A stretch of DNA of 45,153 nucleotides from Candidatus Pacearchaeota archaeon (GTDB taxonomy: Archaea > Nanobdellota > Nanobdellia > Pacearchaeales > GW2011-AR1). Below, piece after piece: positions 14,538 to 21,778 of the stretch. The position numbers and the translations under genes are program-made. The stretch is from assembly GCA_016188825.1 (NCBI GenBank), contig JACPHA010000007.1, forward strand, positions 1-45,153, in the 5' to 3' direction. Under the pieces are notes generated by a model that worked only from the letters and a program-made list of their open reading frames with translations, was not told the DNA's origin and did no database searches. The number at the start of each line of letters is the position of its first letter. Position 1 is the first letter of the stretch.

Positions 14538-14573
14538 GAGTTAATATAACAACAATTGCTTATAAAACTTAAC

Positions 14574-14588
14574 GTAAACTAAGTTTAC
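14574..14588 (+). promoter_or_regulatory. Perfect 15-bp palindromic operator (redox motif)
   Basis: GTAAACTAAGTTTAC is fully symmetric around one central base and is framed by AACG (14571-14574) and CGTT (14593-14596). It lies 37 bp before the zwf start and 36 bp before the small Cys protein on the other strand. This is the best copy of the motif shared with 11507-11538, 19850-19864 and 21564-21604. Confidence 0.8.
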
Positions 14589-14623
14589 TAAACGTTAATA
14601 AAGATTTATTCCATTTATCTTTC

Positions 14624-14773
14624 ATGGAAAGAAGTTGTATAGTTTGCGGCAGGGAATGCAAGGAAAGGATTTGTGTTGGCACAAAGAATGGAATGCAGGC
14701 AATCTTTTGCGATGAACATTCTGAATATTGTGACAACTGTGAAACTATGGAATGCATAAGTTTAACAGATTGA
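14624..14773 (+). CDS. Small zinc-finger-like Cys-rich protein (49 aa)
   Basis: ATG 14624 opens a 49-codon frame beginning MERSCIVCGRECKERICVG and later holding C-D-E-H, then Y-C-D-N-C-E-T-M-E-C. Nine cysteines and one histidine in 49 residues, in C-x2-C pairs, suggest two zinc knuckles. It is divergent from zwf and shares its operator region, so it may belong to the same regulon. It could be a zinc-binding regulator or a thiol-buffering peptide. I know no family for it. Confidence 0.7.
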   Translation: MERSCIVCGRECKERICVGTKNGMQAIFCDEHSEYCDNCETMECISLTD

Positions 14774-14854
14774 ATGAAACGAGGGGCGCGCCTCTCCTTC
14801 AAACAATTTATCTTGCTAACGCAAAATATATAAACAAGGTTAGTTTTGAATATC

Positions 14855-15130
14855 GTGCCTGAAGAAATAATTTTAATTATATTTTTATTTATTGTATTTC
14901 TGCTGTGTTTTATAACTGGCATGTTTATTTTAAGGACGATATATAGGAACCATAAAAGAGGAATAATGGTTCCCTACGAGCCTTCTTTTGGAAAACAAAT
15001 GTCTTATGAGAAGAATAAAAACCCCATCCAATATTATTTCATCCTGTTTTCATATCTAATTTTAATCATGCTCATATTTTTTATTGGATTTGTTATGCTT
15101 TATTTAATTTTTAAATGGAATTTGTTATAA
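14855..15130 (+). CDS. Small membrane protein, two helices
   Basis: I choose GTG 14855 as start (a TTG at 14846 is also possible). A TATA box, AAATATATAAA near 14823-14833, sits about 25 bp upstream, which fits a leaderless transcript. The protein of about 91 residues has a hydrophobic helix at each end, joined by a basic cytoplasmic loop with Y-E-P-S-F-G-K-Q-M-S-Y. I do not recognise the family. It stands alone between the zwf region and a toxin-antitoxin pair. Confidence 0.6.
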   Translation: MPEEIILIIFLFIVFLLCFITGMFILRTIYRNHKRGIMVPYEPSFGKQMSYEKNKNPIQYYFILFSYLILIMLIFFIGFVMLYLIFKWNLL

Positions 15131-15159
15131 TGATAGTGACGCTTATGCAATTCTTTTTA

Positions 15160-15534
15160 TCAATGTTTATATCCAAAAACTTTATCATAATCTTTGTGAT
15201 TGAAAATATCCATTACGAAATTTATGACTTCTAATTTGTTTCCTGTTATTGTGTAAATCAACCTCCAACGATTTGCCAATTCAATTCTCCAAACATTTTC
15301 TGCGTCATATTTCTTATAATATTTATTTGGTAATTGTCTTCTTGGAACTTGATCTCCCGCAAATGGATTCTTTTTTAGCAGCTCAATAACTCTTTCAATT
15401 GACCTCAAAAGAGTTTGATGAAAAGAACTTTCAATTCCCTTCATCTTTTCCTCATCAACAATCCTTTTCAATTCTTGGAAAACTTCATCTGCTTCTTCAG
15501 AGAGAATAACTCTTATTTCCTTGTTCTCAAACAT
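15160..15534 (-). CDS. RelE/ParE-superfamily toxin-like protein
   Basis: This 124-residue basic protein contains an N-terminal helical hairpin. A beta-sheet core follows, with the RelE-like run W-R-I-E-L-A-N-R-W-R-L-I-Y-T-I and ending V-M-D-I-F-N-H-K-D-Y-D-K-V-F-G. This Arg-rich strand pattern plus D-x-x-x-H-K-x-Y ending is the archaeal form of RelE/YafQ-type ribosome-dependent mRNA interferases. Its start overlaps the end of the upstream gene by one base, giving a two-gene antitoxin-toxin operon. Toxicity is inferred only from fold and arrangement. Confidence 0.72.
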   Translation of the reverse strand: MFENKEIRVILSEEADEVFQELKRIVDEEKMKGIESSFHQTLLRSIERVIELLKKNPFAGDQVPRRQLPNKYYKKYDAENVWRIELANRWRLIYTITGNKLEVINFVMDIFNHKDYDKVFGYKH

Positions 15535-15791
15535 TACACTTCTCTCCCTTTTTCAATCGCTCTTCTTAGCTTTGGACTTGGATTGTAAATCCAAAGTATT
15601 CCTTTATGACCATCTATTATTAATCCTCTGTTTTCCATATACTCGAGAATAAGATTAAGTGTCTGGTGCATTATTTTATTTGGTAACCTTCTTTTTAACT
15701 CTTCACGATTGAGCATAGTATCCGCCGCTCTCAAAATTCTTTCTACCATCAACATAGTCTTCAAACTTGGGTAGTGTATTATTTGTTCCAT
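15534..15791 (-). CDS. Winged-helix antitoxin partner
   Basis: This 85-residue protein is mostly helical, ending in a wing-like segment (G-L-I-I-D-G-H-K-G-I-L-W-I-Y-N-P-S). The pattern L-N-R-E-E-L-K-R-R-L-P then I-M-H-Q-T-L-N-L-I-L-E-Y-M-E resembles a winged helix-turn-helix. It precedes the RelE-like gene and touches it, the usual order for an antitoxin that also represses its own operon. A strongly AT-rich promoter (TATATAC and TATATAATTTTATATATAAA, 15795-15836) lies just before it. Confidence 0.68.
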   Translation of the reverse strand: MEQIIHYPSLKTMLMVERILRAADTMLNREELKRRLPNKIMHQTLNLILEYMENRGLIIDGHKGILWIYNPSPKLRRAIEKGREV

Positions 15792-15998
15792 TTTATATAC
15801 TTTTATAATATACTCTATATAATTTTATATATAAATCTTTCGTTTTTCAAGAATTCTTCTTTTTCAGAAAAAGAGAAAAATTATAATACCATTAGATTAA
15901 TGCTTCCGAAGCTGAAAAATCCAAAGTTGTCGTGTCTATTTTGAAAATTGTGGGCGGCCACCGATAACTTTTTAATACCTACTATAAAATTACTTACT

Positions 15999-16646
15999 AT
16001 GAGAAAGTATGATGAGGCAAAAGTTAGAAATTTCCTATTGAAAGAGAATTTTATATGGAACAATCCTGTTGTAGCTTGGGCCATGTTGGCACCTGTTTCA
16101 ATGCCTGGTTTCTTGTATAATGCCTACCAAATTGGAAAAAATCGTTATCAAACTTCTGGGAAAGATAAAGCAAGAGTTCTTGTTTTTGACGAACCTTTGA
16201 CAGAATGGCAAAATTTAATGCTCGGCGTAAAAGGAGCGATTGCGCGATTTTTTACAGAAAGAGACATTAGAGTTGACTACAAACACAATGCAAGAAGTGA
16301 AGAGTTAAAGGGGCTTCTTGCAAACGAAGATTATCAAAATATTGTAGTCATGGGACATGGAGGAAAAAACCAATGGTGTGCGAGAGATGGAACAGTTCAT
16401 ACAGAAGATGTGGATGAGTGGATGAGTGGTTTGCCTAAGAAAAAAGGATACTTCATTCAGTTCACTTGCGGAGGCGAAGAAGGCAGACCCTTAGGACATA
16501 GTGTTGTTGAAGATAAGAGTAAAATCTTAGGTTATACAAAACCTGTCCATCTTGGAGATAGATTTGATAGTTTGTGGGGAGAATCTTTAAAAGGCATTGA
16601 AGGATTGGTAAACATCAACAAAGAGGCACTCGCCAACCAAAAATAA
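15999..16646 (+). CDS. Caspase-like (clan CD-type) cysteine protease candidate
   Basis: I use ATG 15999, giving 215 residues; an upstream in-frame ATG at 15948 would cross the promoter-like AT stretch. The protein has a hydrophobic strand ending in H120-G121 (I-V-V-M-G-H-G-G). Another ends in C157-G158 (Y-F-I-Q-F-T-C-G-G-E). Hydrophobic-block-His-Gly plus hydrophobic-block-Cys-Gly is the clan CD layout of caspases, gingipains and CHAT domains. A short hydrophobic stretch near residues 24-42 may be membrane-associated. It stands alone, next to a toxin-antitoxin pair. I rely only on motif spacing, so a non-peptidase member of the fold is possible. Confidence 0.55.
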   Translation: MRKYDEAKVRNFLLKENFIWNNPVVAWAMLAPVSMPGFLYNAYQIGKNRYQTSGKDKARVLVFDEPLTEWQNLMLGVKGAIARFFTERDIRVDYKHNARSEELKGLLANEDYQNIVVMGHGGKNQWCARDGTVHTEDVDEWMSGLPKKKGYFIQFTCGGEEGRPLGHSVVEDKSKILGYTKPVHLGDRFDSLWGESLKGIEGLVNINKEALANQK

Positions 16647-16687
16647 TTCTACACGACGATTGAGTTGAACTCTGACAAACTAAAATC

Positions 16688-17047
16688 TCAGTTAGGATTA
16701 TAGAAAAATCTTTCTCTAACTATTTTTCCATCTTTCCATCCCTGAACAGCAACTTGCGCGCTCTTTCTTCTTTTGCCGTCTTTGAAAGTCACGTCCATTT
16801 CCCAGTAGTTCATTGCTATAGTTTCGTCATCTGAAAAAGCACTCTTTACTAATTTAGCGCTATGAAATTCCTGAACATTAGATAAAAATTGTTTTTAAAA
16901 TTTCCTATTGATTTCCTTTCCAATTCTTGGCTCTTCTGAATTCTCCTGCATCACGACATTCTCATCGTAAAACTTTTCAAATGCCTCCATTATTTTTCCC
17001 TGAAGAATCATATTGTTCAGTTCTTCTACATCCTCTTTTATTCCCAT
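16688..17047 (-). pseudogene. SnoaL/NTF2-like protein interrupted by an in-frame stop
   Basis: ATG at 17047 opens a 120-codon frame ending at TGA 16688. The frame is continuous except for TAA at 16895-16897 (codon 51). Before it: M-G-I-K-E-D-V-E-E-L-N-N-M-I, and F-Y-D-E-N-V-V-M-Q-E-N. After it: M-N-Y-W-E-M-D-V-T-F-K-D-G, then W-K-D-G-K-I-V-R-E-R-F-F-Y. This is a complete SnoaL-like (NTF2 fold) domain. One base change, such as G to T in a GAA codon, would explain the stop. I call it a nonsense-broken gene or sequencing error. The family covers isomerases and unknown small-molecule binders. Confidence 0.75.
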
Positions 17048-17139
17048 CTTACTTTTCAAGCACGAGATTATATAAATATTTGTGTCTTCGCATCAACAGT
17101 TAACACAACATTTTAATACAATTTTAAACAAATGGTAAA

Positions 17140-17826
17140 ATGATAATAAAAGGAAAGAGGAAGGAACTAGAAAAGAAAGCTGCAAGTTTAATAGCAAGTT
17201 CGTTAACAAAAACAATCAGAAAAAAAGGCTTTGCTGTTTTAGCGATTCCTGGAGGAAGAAGTGTTGTAGGCATATTTAGATTGCTTGCAAAAAAATGGAT
17301 TCCTTGGCAGAATGTGCATATTTTTATGACAGATGAACGACTTGTTCCAATAAATAATAAAAACAATAACTATAAATTAGCATATGATTCATTTATAAAA
17401 AAATTAATTAAAGAAAGAAAATTGTTGAAAGAGAATATCCACCCATTAATTTTTACTAGAAAAATAAAGAAAGATATCGAAAACTATGAGAACGAGTTGA
17501 AATCTGTCTCTAGTTATTTTGACATAGTTTTGTTGAGTGCGGGCGAAGAAGGCCATGTTGCTTCCCTTTTTCCAAATCATGAAACTATAAAGTCCAAAAA
17601 AGAGTTTTTTGTGTCCACCAATAATTCCCCAAAACTACCGAAGAATCGGATGAGTGCTTCAAAAAAGCTTTTATCAAAATCTAAAATTTCTGTTTTGCTT
17701 TTCTTTGGTGAGGGAAAGAGGCAAGCATTTGAGAACTTTAACAATCCAAGATTATCTATTTATGATTGCCCTGCAAAAATTGTGAATCAAATCAGAGAGC
17801 ATTATATTTTGACAGATTTAACCTAG
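17140..17826 (+). CDS. pgl: 6-phosphogluconolactonase
   Basis: This 228-residue protein is of the DevB/SOL family, near the family's usual length. It has A-I-P-G-G-R-S-V-V-G-I-F in the phosphate-binding region and F-M-T-D-E-R-L-V-P. The L-L-S-A-G-E-E-G-H-V-A-S-L-F-P-N segment near residue 137 carries the catalytic His; most members read G-x-G-x-D-G-H there, and here it is A-G-E-E-G-H. It hydrolyses 6-phosphogluconolactone to 6-phosphogluconate, the step between zwf and gnd. TATAAATATT at 17071-17080 is a promoter candidate. A GTTAAC at 17099 hints at a half operator, but the rest of the motif is absent. Confidence 0.9.
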   Translation: MIIKGKRKELEKKAASLIASSLTKTIRKKGFAVLAIPGGRSVVGIFRLLAKKWIPWQNVHIFMTDERLVPINNKNNNYKLAYDSFIKKLIKERKLLKENIHPLIFTRKIKKDIENYENELKSVSSYFDIVLLSAGEEGHVASLFPNHETIKSKKEFFVSTNNSPKLPKNRMSASKKLLSKSKISVLLFFGEGKRQAFENFNNPRLSIYDCPAKIVNQIREHYILTDLT

Positions 17827-18048
17827 AAAATAATCTGCTAAATGAAACGCAAAACCAAGGACAAGCAAAATGAGAGAAACAGAACCAATAACCTTTTCCA
17901 GTCTCATTTCTTTCAGAACTTTTTTGTCTATTTTCCCTTCTTTTCTCACGCGATTGTGAACTAAAATTACTAACAACGCAAGTAAGAACTTCCCAATAAA
18001 GTCAAATACAACTGCAGTGAGATAAATATATGAATCCATTTTATTCAA
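17818..18048 (-). CDS. Small two-helix membrane protein in the transaldolase operon
   Basis: The 76-residue protein has two hydrophobic helices (residues about 6-28 and 52-74) around a charged loop, R-V-R-K-E-G-K-I-D-K-K-V-L-K-E-M-R-L-E-K. I recognise no family. Its start lies inside the last codons of the SIS gene (8-bp overlap), making it the third gene of the transaldolase-SIS operon. It converges on pgl with a 9-bp tail overlap. Confidence 0.6.
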   Translation of the reverse strand: MNKMDSYIYLTAVVFDFIGKFLLALLVILVHNRVRKEGKIDKKVLKEMRLEKVIGSVSLILLVLGFAFHLADYFLG

Positions 18049-18970
18049 CTATCGGTTTGATTTCCTGCCCGAATATTTTTGACACGCTTTTTGTATACTT
18101 AGAAATGTTTTTCTTAAAGTATGGTGTGTGAGATTTTTGTATTTTCCCAATTAAGTAATAGCTTATAGCCATCATTGTTCCGTAATCTGCGTTTTTTGGC
18201 AAAGGAATATACAATCTATTTTTCTTACCTCCCCAAGTTTTGTTTTCCTCTCCGAATGAAATGAAAAGTTCATTAGAAGGCACAACAGTCGTTGCATGTT
18301 TTACATACTCCGAAGTTTCAACATCTCTTGCAATCCTTCTTCCAAACAATTCAATGAATTTAACGTTCAGCATTCTTATGATTCCTGAAAACTTTGGAGG
18401 GACAATCAAATAATATTTATCATACTTCTTAAAATCCGATAATTTTATCTTGTCTATTCTTGATTTTATGAAATCATAAATTTCATCCGGGCTTTCGTGC
18501 GTTTTACCTAAAATCATTCCCATATATGTTGAAGTATTGTAAGTATACGGCTCTCTTTGCCTCGGAAAAAGAAAGACTTTGTCAGAATGCTCTTTGGCTA
18601 ACGCATCAGGGTTATTTGTTATCAAAGTAACTTTCTTTCTGAATTCTCTTGAGGTTTTAGCAATGATAGGTGCATGTTTTCCTCCAGATGCAGAAATTAG
18701 AACAGCGCCGTCTATTGAATCAATGTTTTTTAATTTTTCTTCAAAATTGCTTTCAGAAGCGAAAACAGCATCCCTTTCTTCAAATAAAATTCTTCCGGTC
18801 GCTTCCGCATTCCCCGAACCGACAATAAGAGGTTTTTTATAAGGCACCTCAATTTTTGGAATCTTTGCTGAAGAGAATAATTCTAAGGCTCCAAGAACGC
18901 AGATATCTAAATCTGGAATGTTCTTCAGACCAAAACTCTGCATTGTCTCATAATCTCTTTTTGATTTCAT
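18041..18970 (-). CDS. SIS-domain sugar isomerase-like protein, possible phosphoglucose isomerase
   Basis: The 309-residue protein has a SIS fold: V-G-S-G-N-A-E-A-T-G-R near residue 50, L-I-S-A-S-G-G-K-H-A-P near 92, and V-T-L-I-T-N-N-P-D-A-L-A near 115. The last of these is the phosphosugar-binding strand-loop pattern. Length and context fit the archaeal phosphoglucose/phosphomannose isomerase group, which are also about 300-aa SIS proteins. No other glucose-6-phosphate isomerase is in view. It overlaps the transaldolase stop (ATGA) and is co-transcribed with it. Isomerase activity is an inference; it could be a different SIS enzyme or a sugar-phosphate sensor. Confidence 0.72.
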   Translation of the reverse strand: MKSKRDYETMQSFGLKNIPDLDICVLGALELFSSAKIPKIEVPYKKPLIVGSGNAEATGRILFEERDAVFASESNFEEKLKNIDSIDGAVLISASGGKHAPIIAKTSREFRKKVTLITNNPDALAKEHSDKVFLFPRQREPYTYNTSTYMGMILGKTHESPDEIYDFIKSRIDKIKLSDFKKYDKYYLIVPPKFSGIIRMLNVKFIELFGRRIARDVETSEYVKHATTVVPSNELFISFGEENKTWGGKKNRLYIPLPKNADYGTMMAISYYLIGKIQKSHTPYFKKNISKYTKSVSKIFGQEIKPIVE

Positions 18971-19803
18971 TTTTTTATTTCTGTCCCGAAAAGTTTTGCA
19001 TATTCCGGAACAATGTCTTTGGTGAATTTTTGCATGCCTTCTGCCGTTTTTATGTGGCTCGCAATTTTGCTGAACACATTAAATGGAATAGTTGCAATAT
19101 CCGCTCCAGCTATGGCTACCTCTCTAATCTGACGGGTATTTCTGATACTCGCAGCAAGAATTTCTGATTGAATTTTTTGTTTTCTAAATATTTCAGATAT
19201 CTCCCTGATTAGCTCAACTCCAGACACTATGCCTCTATCATTCAGAATTTTCTTCCCATCTTTCCATCCTTCTTCTGGAAAATAATCACTTTTGTTAAAT
19301 TTTATATGTGCAGTTTCTCTTAAATAATCGTCAACTCTCCCGACAAACGGGCTAACAAATTTTGCTCCGGCCTTCGCAGCCAGCAATGCTTGCTCGGGCG
19401 TAAAAATCAAAGTACAGTTGACAGGAATTTTTTCATCCGAAAGTTTTTTTATTGCTCTTATGCCTTCCATGTCATTTGAACATTCCAATTCTAAACATGG
19501 ATTAATAGGAATTTTCACGTAAACATTCTTAGCAATTTTATTAAATTTTTTGTAAAGCATTTTTCCCTCCCGAAGCATATTTTCGTAGTCGCTACTGACA
19601 ACCTCCAAGCTAACAGGTTTGCCATTGCATAATTTCAGAATATTATTAATATAAGAGTCAAGGTCTATCTTTTTTCCTCTGGATTTTTCTCTTTCAACAG
19701 CCTCTTTTATTAAACTCGGGTTTGTCGTGACTCCGTCTAAAATCCCAAAACTAAGAGCATCTTTTATTTCATTTATATCAGCGCTATCTAAAAAAAATTT
19801 CAT
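18967..19803 (-). CDS. tal: Transaldolase
   Basis: This is a TIM-barrel enzyme of 278 residues. It starts M-K-F-F-L-D-S-A-D-I-N-E-I and has G-V-T-T-N-P-S-L-I-K-E. The Schiff-base lysine is in Y-V-K-I-P-I-N-P, followed by N-C-T-L-I-F-T-P-E-Q-A and S-P-F-V-G-R-V-D-D-Y. These are the diagnostic transaldolase/TalC motifs. The length is between the small TalC (about 215 aa) and the large class (about 320 aa). It joins the pentose phosphate pool to fructose 6-phosphate. It heads the tal-SIS-membrane protein operon, with the shared operator 47 bp upstream and the TlpA-CcdA operon on the other side. Confidence 0.93.
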   Translation of the reverse strand: MKFFLDSADINEIKDALSFGILDGVTTNPSLIKEAVEREKSRGKKIDLDSYINNILKLCNGKPVSLEVVSSDYENMLREGKMLYKKFNKIAKNVYVKIPINPCLELECSNDMEGIRAIKKLSDEKIPVNCTLIFTPEQALLAAKAGAKFVSPFVGRVDDYLRETAHIKFNKSDYFPEEGWKDGKKILNDRGIVSGVELIREISEIFRKQKIQSEILAASIRNTRQIREVAIAGADIATIPFNVFSKIASHIKTAEGMQKFTKDIVPEYAKLFGTEIKK

Positions 19804-19849
19804 TTTTCCTCTTTACATATTATCTATTTACAAGATATATAAAAGTTTA

Positions 19850-19864
19850 GTTAACTCAGTTCTC
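19850..19864 (+). promoter_or_regulatory. Operator of the 15-bp redox motif
   Basis: GTTAACTCAGTTCTC matches the other copies except near its right end; the sub-palindrome AGTTAACT (19849-19856) is perfect. It lies between transaldolase (leftward) and TlpA (rightward). It is framed by AGATATATAAAA (19833-19844) for the leftward promoter and TTTTATAAAAG (19870-19880) for the rightward one. Confidence 0.65.
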
Positions 19865-19899
19865 TCAAGTTTTATAAAAGATAATTTCTTTATTTTGAC

Positions 19900-20457
19900 A
19901 TGAATATTAAAAGGAATCTGTGGCTCTGGGTTGTAATTGGTGTGATTGTGCTTATTGGAATAATTATCCTTTCAAACAATCCAAAACAGCAAGAAAATTT
20001 GACAAACCAAAACCAAGGAAATGCAGCCTGGGTGAACGTTGAATTAAAAGATGTAAGAACAGGTGAAATTTTTAAGATAAGTGATTTTGAAGGAAATAAA
20101 GTTTTAATTGAGAGCTTTGCCGTCTGGTGTCCGACCTGCACTAAACAGCAGAAAGAAATTAAGAAATTGCATGATGAAGTTGGGGATTCTATAGTTTCAA
20201 TTTCGTTGGACACAGACCCAAATGAAGATGAATCGAAAATACTGGCTCATGTTAATGAAAACGGATTTGAATGGCGATATGCTGTTTCACCAATTGAAAT
20301 GACGCAGTCTCTGTTAAGTGAATTTGGAAATAGTATAATAAACGCTCCGAGTGCCCCGATTGTTCTTATTTGCGAGGATGGAAATTATAGGAAACTCAGA
20401 GGTTCTGGCTCTAAAAGTGTTGAAGAGTTAAAAGAAGAACTGAAAAGAGGATGCTAA
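19900..20457 (+). CDS. TlpA/ResA-like extracytoplasmic thioredoxin
   Basis: The 185-residue protein has one N-terminal membrane anchor (residues 8-25) and then a thioredoxin fold. The active site is C77-P-T-C80 in S-F-A-V-W-C-P-T-C-T-K. A D-F-E-G-N-K-V-L-I strand precedes it, and a cis-Pro region follows in A-P-S-A-P-I-V. It would face the outside and reduce protein disulfides. The CcdA gene begins one base after its stop, an obvious electron donor. The pair shares a divergent promoter and operator with the transaldolase operon. Confidence 0.9.
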   Translation: MNIKRNLWLWVVIGVIVLIGIIILSNNPKQQENLTNQNQGNAAWVNVELKDVRTGEIFKISDFEGNKVLIESFAVWCPTCTKQQKEIKKLHDEVGDSIVSISLDTDPNEDESKILAHVNENGFEWRYAVSPIEMTQSLLSEFGNSIINAPSAPIVLICEDGNYRKLRGSGSKSVEELKEELKRGC

Positions 20458-20458
20458 A

Positions 20459-21136
20459 ATGTCCTTGCTTGTTGATGTCTTAAGCTCCTTTATTCTTGGT
20501 TTATTGACTCCTTTGACAGCCGTCTGCGTTCTTCCTCTCTACCCCGGATTTCTCGCATTTTTATCAAATAGATTTTCTGGGAAGGAAGACAGAAAAACAT
20601 TTATTTTGTTTGGTTTAACTATTTTATCAGGAATAATTATATTTATGATTCTATTGGGATTAATTTTTACAACAATTCTGCAAAAATCTCTCACGAATGT
20701 TATAGAGATAGTTTCTCCGATTGCCTTCGGCATTTTAGGGATTGTGAGTTTAGCATTGATATTTGACTTTGATTTTTCAAGGTTCATCCCTAAAGCGAAT
20801 GTTCAGACAGCAAACAAAAGCCCACTGAAAAGCGCATTCATTTTCGGCTTCTTTTTCGGAGCAATTATCATTCCATGTAATCCTGCATTCATAGTAGCAT
20901 TTTTCGCAAGAGCCCTTTTGTTCGGAGATTTCTTCTCCAGCATGTTTAACTTTCTTTCTTTTGGAGTCGGACTCGGATTTCCGTTATTGGTGTTAAGCAT
21001 AATTTCAGGACAGTGGAGCAAAAAAATTATTGGCTTCCTAACTGAAAACAAAAGAGCAATAAACTTAATCTCCGGATTGATAATGCTCGGGATTTCAATT
21101 TATTATTTGTTTTTTGTTTTCAGGGTTTTTGGTTAA
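20459..21136 (+). CDS. ccdA: CcdA-type thiol-electron transporter
   Basis: The 225-residue protein has six hydrophobic helices. The conserved cysteines are C22 in T-A-V-C-V-L-P-L-Y-P-G and the one in I-I-I-P-C-N-P-A-F, the normal six-helix CcdA core with no fused domains. It passes electrons from the cytoplasm to the membrane-anchored TlpA-like protein encoded just before it. Of the three CcdA cores in this window, this is the only one paired with a separate thioredoxin gene. Confidence 0.9.
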   Translation: MSLLVDVLSSFILGLLTPLTAVCVLPLYPGFLAFLSNRFSGKEDRKTFILFGLTILSGIIIFMILLGLIFTTILQKSLTNVIEIVSPIAFGILGIVSLALIFDFDFSRFIPKANVQTANKSPLKSAFIFGFFFGAIIIPCNPAFIVAFFARALLFGDFFSSMFNFLSFGVGLGFPLLVLSIISGQWSKKIIGFLTENKRAINLISGLIMLGISIYYLFFVFRVFG

Positions 21137-21157
21137 AAAATAAAATAATAAAGCAAA

Positions 21158-21508
21158 TTATTTTATTTGGTTTTTCATGAATTGAGCTAATCTCATTGGC
21201 ATCATAATTAGAGCAATCAGAATTCCAAACAAAAGAATGTAAATTCCTGTGAGGATTTTACCGACTCCAACTAATTTCAGCCTTAATAATTCTGATGGGA
21301 AATTCTGTATCTCAACAAGTTTTTGGTTTAACTCAGAACCGCTTGGGACTGCCTCTCTTTCTGCTTTAGACAACGTCCAGTACTCTGCATTTAATCTGTG
21401 GAACTCTGCTTCTTGACTGCTGACTTGCGCGTGCATCTGAATTCCCCAAACAGCAAAGACTAATGATGCTAACATTATCAGCATCATAACGAGCATTATC
21501 GGTTTCAC
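21158..21508 (-). CDS. Small two-helix membrane protein
   Basis: The start is GTG 21508 with a strong AGGAGGTG nine bases upstream, which decides the start. The 116-residue protein has a signal-like first helix and an extracytoplasmic loop rich in Glu/Ala (Q-E-A-E-F-H-R-L-N-A-E-Y-W). A second helix and a basic tail follow. There are no cysteines and no family I recognise. It is divergent from the small Cys-rich gene and shares the two operators at 21564-21604, so it probably belongs to the same regulon. Confidence 0.65.
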   Translation of the reverse strand: MKPIMLVMMLIMLASLVFAVWGIQMHAQVSSQEAEFHRLNAEYWTLSKAEREAVPSGSELNQKLVEIQNFPSELLRLKLVGVGKILTGIYILLFGILIALIMMPMRLAQFMKNQIK

Positions 21509-21563
21509 TTTTTTTCACCTCCTTTTATAATGTAAATAATCAGAGAATGTTTTTAAACTTTGA

Positions 21564-21604
21564 GTTAACTTAGTTTGAATTATTAAAAAGATAACTCGGT
21601 TTAC
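21564..21604 (+). promoter_or_regulatory. Two operators of the 15-bp redox motif
   Basis: GTTAACTTAGTTTGA (21564-21578) and GATAACTCGGTTTAC (21590-21604) both match the palindrome. The second, read on the other strand, begins GTAAACCGAGT, identical over 11 bases to the copy at 11507. They lie between the gene starting at 21508 (leftward) and the one at 21654 (rightward), with TATATATT (21613-21620) downstream as a TATA candidate. Confidence 0.72.
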
Positions 21605-21653
21605 GGACAACTTATATATTGAAAAAACAATATAAATTCGGAGGTGTTATAAA

Positions 21654-21755
21654 ATGGAACACAAATGTGAATCTTGTGGCAGCACTTCGGACAAAGCTGG
21701 AATGTGCTGCGGACAGAAAATGAAACCTATAAAAGCCAAGAAAAAGAAGAAGTAA
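21654..21755 (+). CDS. Small Cys-rich metal-binding-like peptide (33 aa)
   Basis: ATG 21654 has GGAGGTG at 21640-21646, a clear ribosome-binding site. The peptide starts MEHKCESCGSTSDKAGMCCG, continues Q-K-M-K-P-I and ends in a poly-Lys tail. C-x2-C plus C-C spacing suggests metal binding. It is the first gene after the operators and probably leads the DUF3179-CxxC-DsbA operon. It is too short for standard gene finders, but the ribosome site and composition make it credible. Confidence 0.7.
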   Translation: MEHKCESCGSTSDKAGMCCGQKMKPIKAKKKKK

Positions 21756-21778
21756 TTTAGTAAATCCGTTCAATAAAA

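Noticed and set aside
5616-16897. Stop-codon reassignment (TAA read through)
   Set aside because: Intact genes such as gnd-region neighbours and cdc48-adjacent genes end at TAA and TGA in the normal way, and the interrupted genes also carry frameshifts or losses. Nonsense mutation or error explains them better.
17096-17110. Seventh copy of the redox operator upstream of pgl
   Set aside because: Only GTTAAC is kept; the AGTT half is replaced by CAACA, so the match is no better than a random half site.
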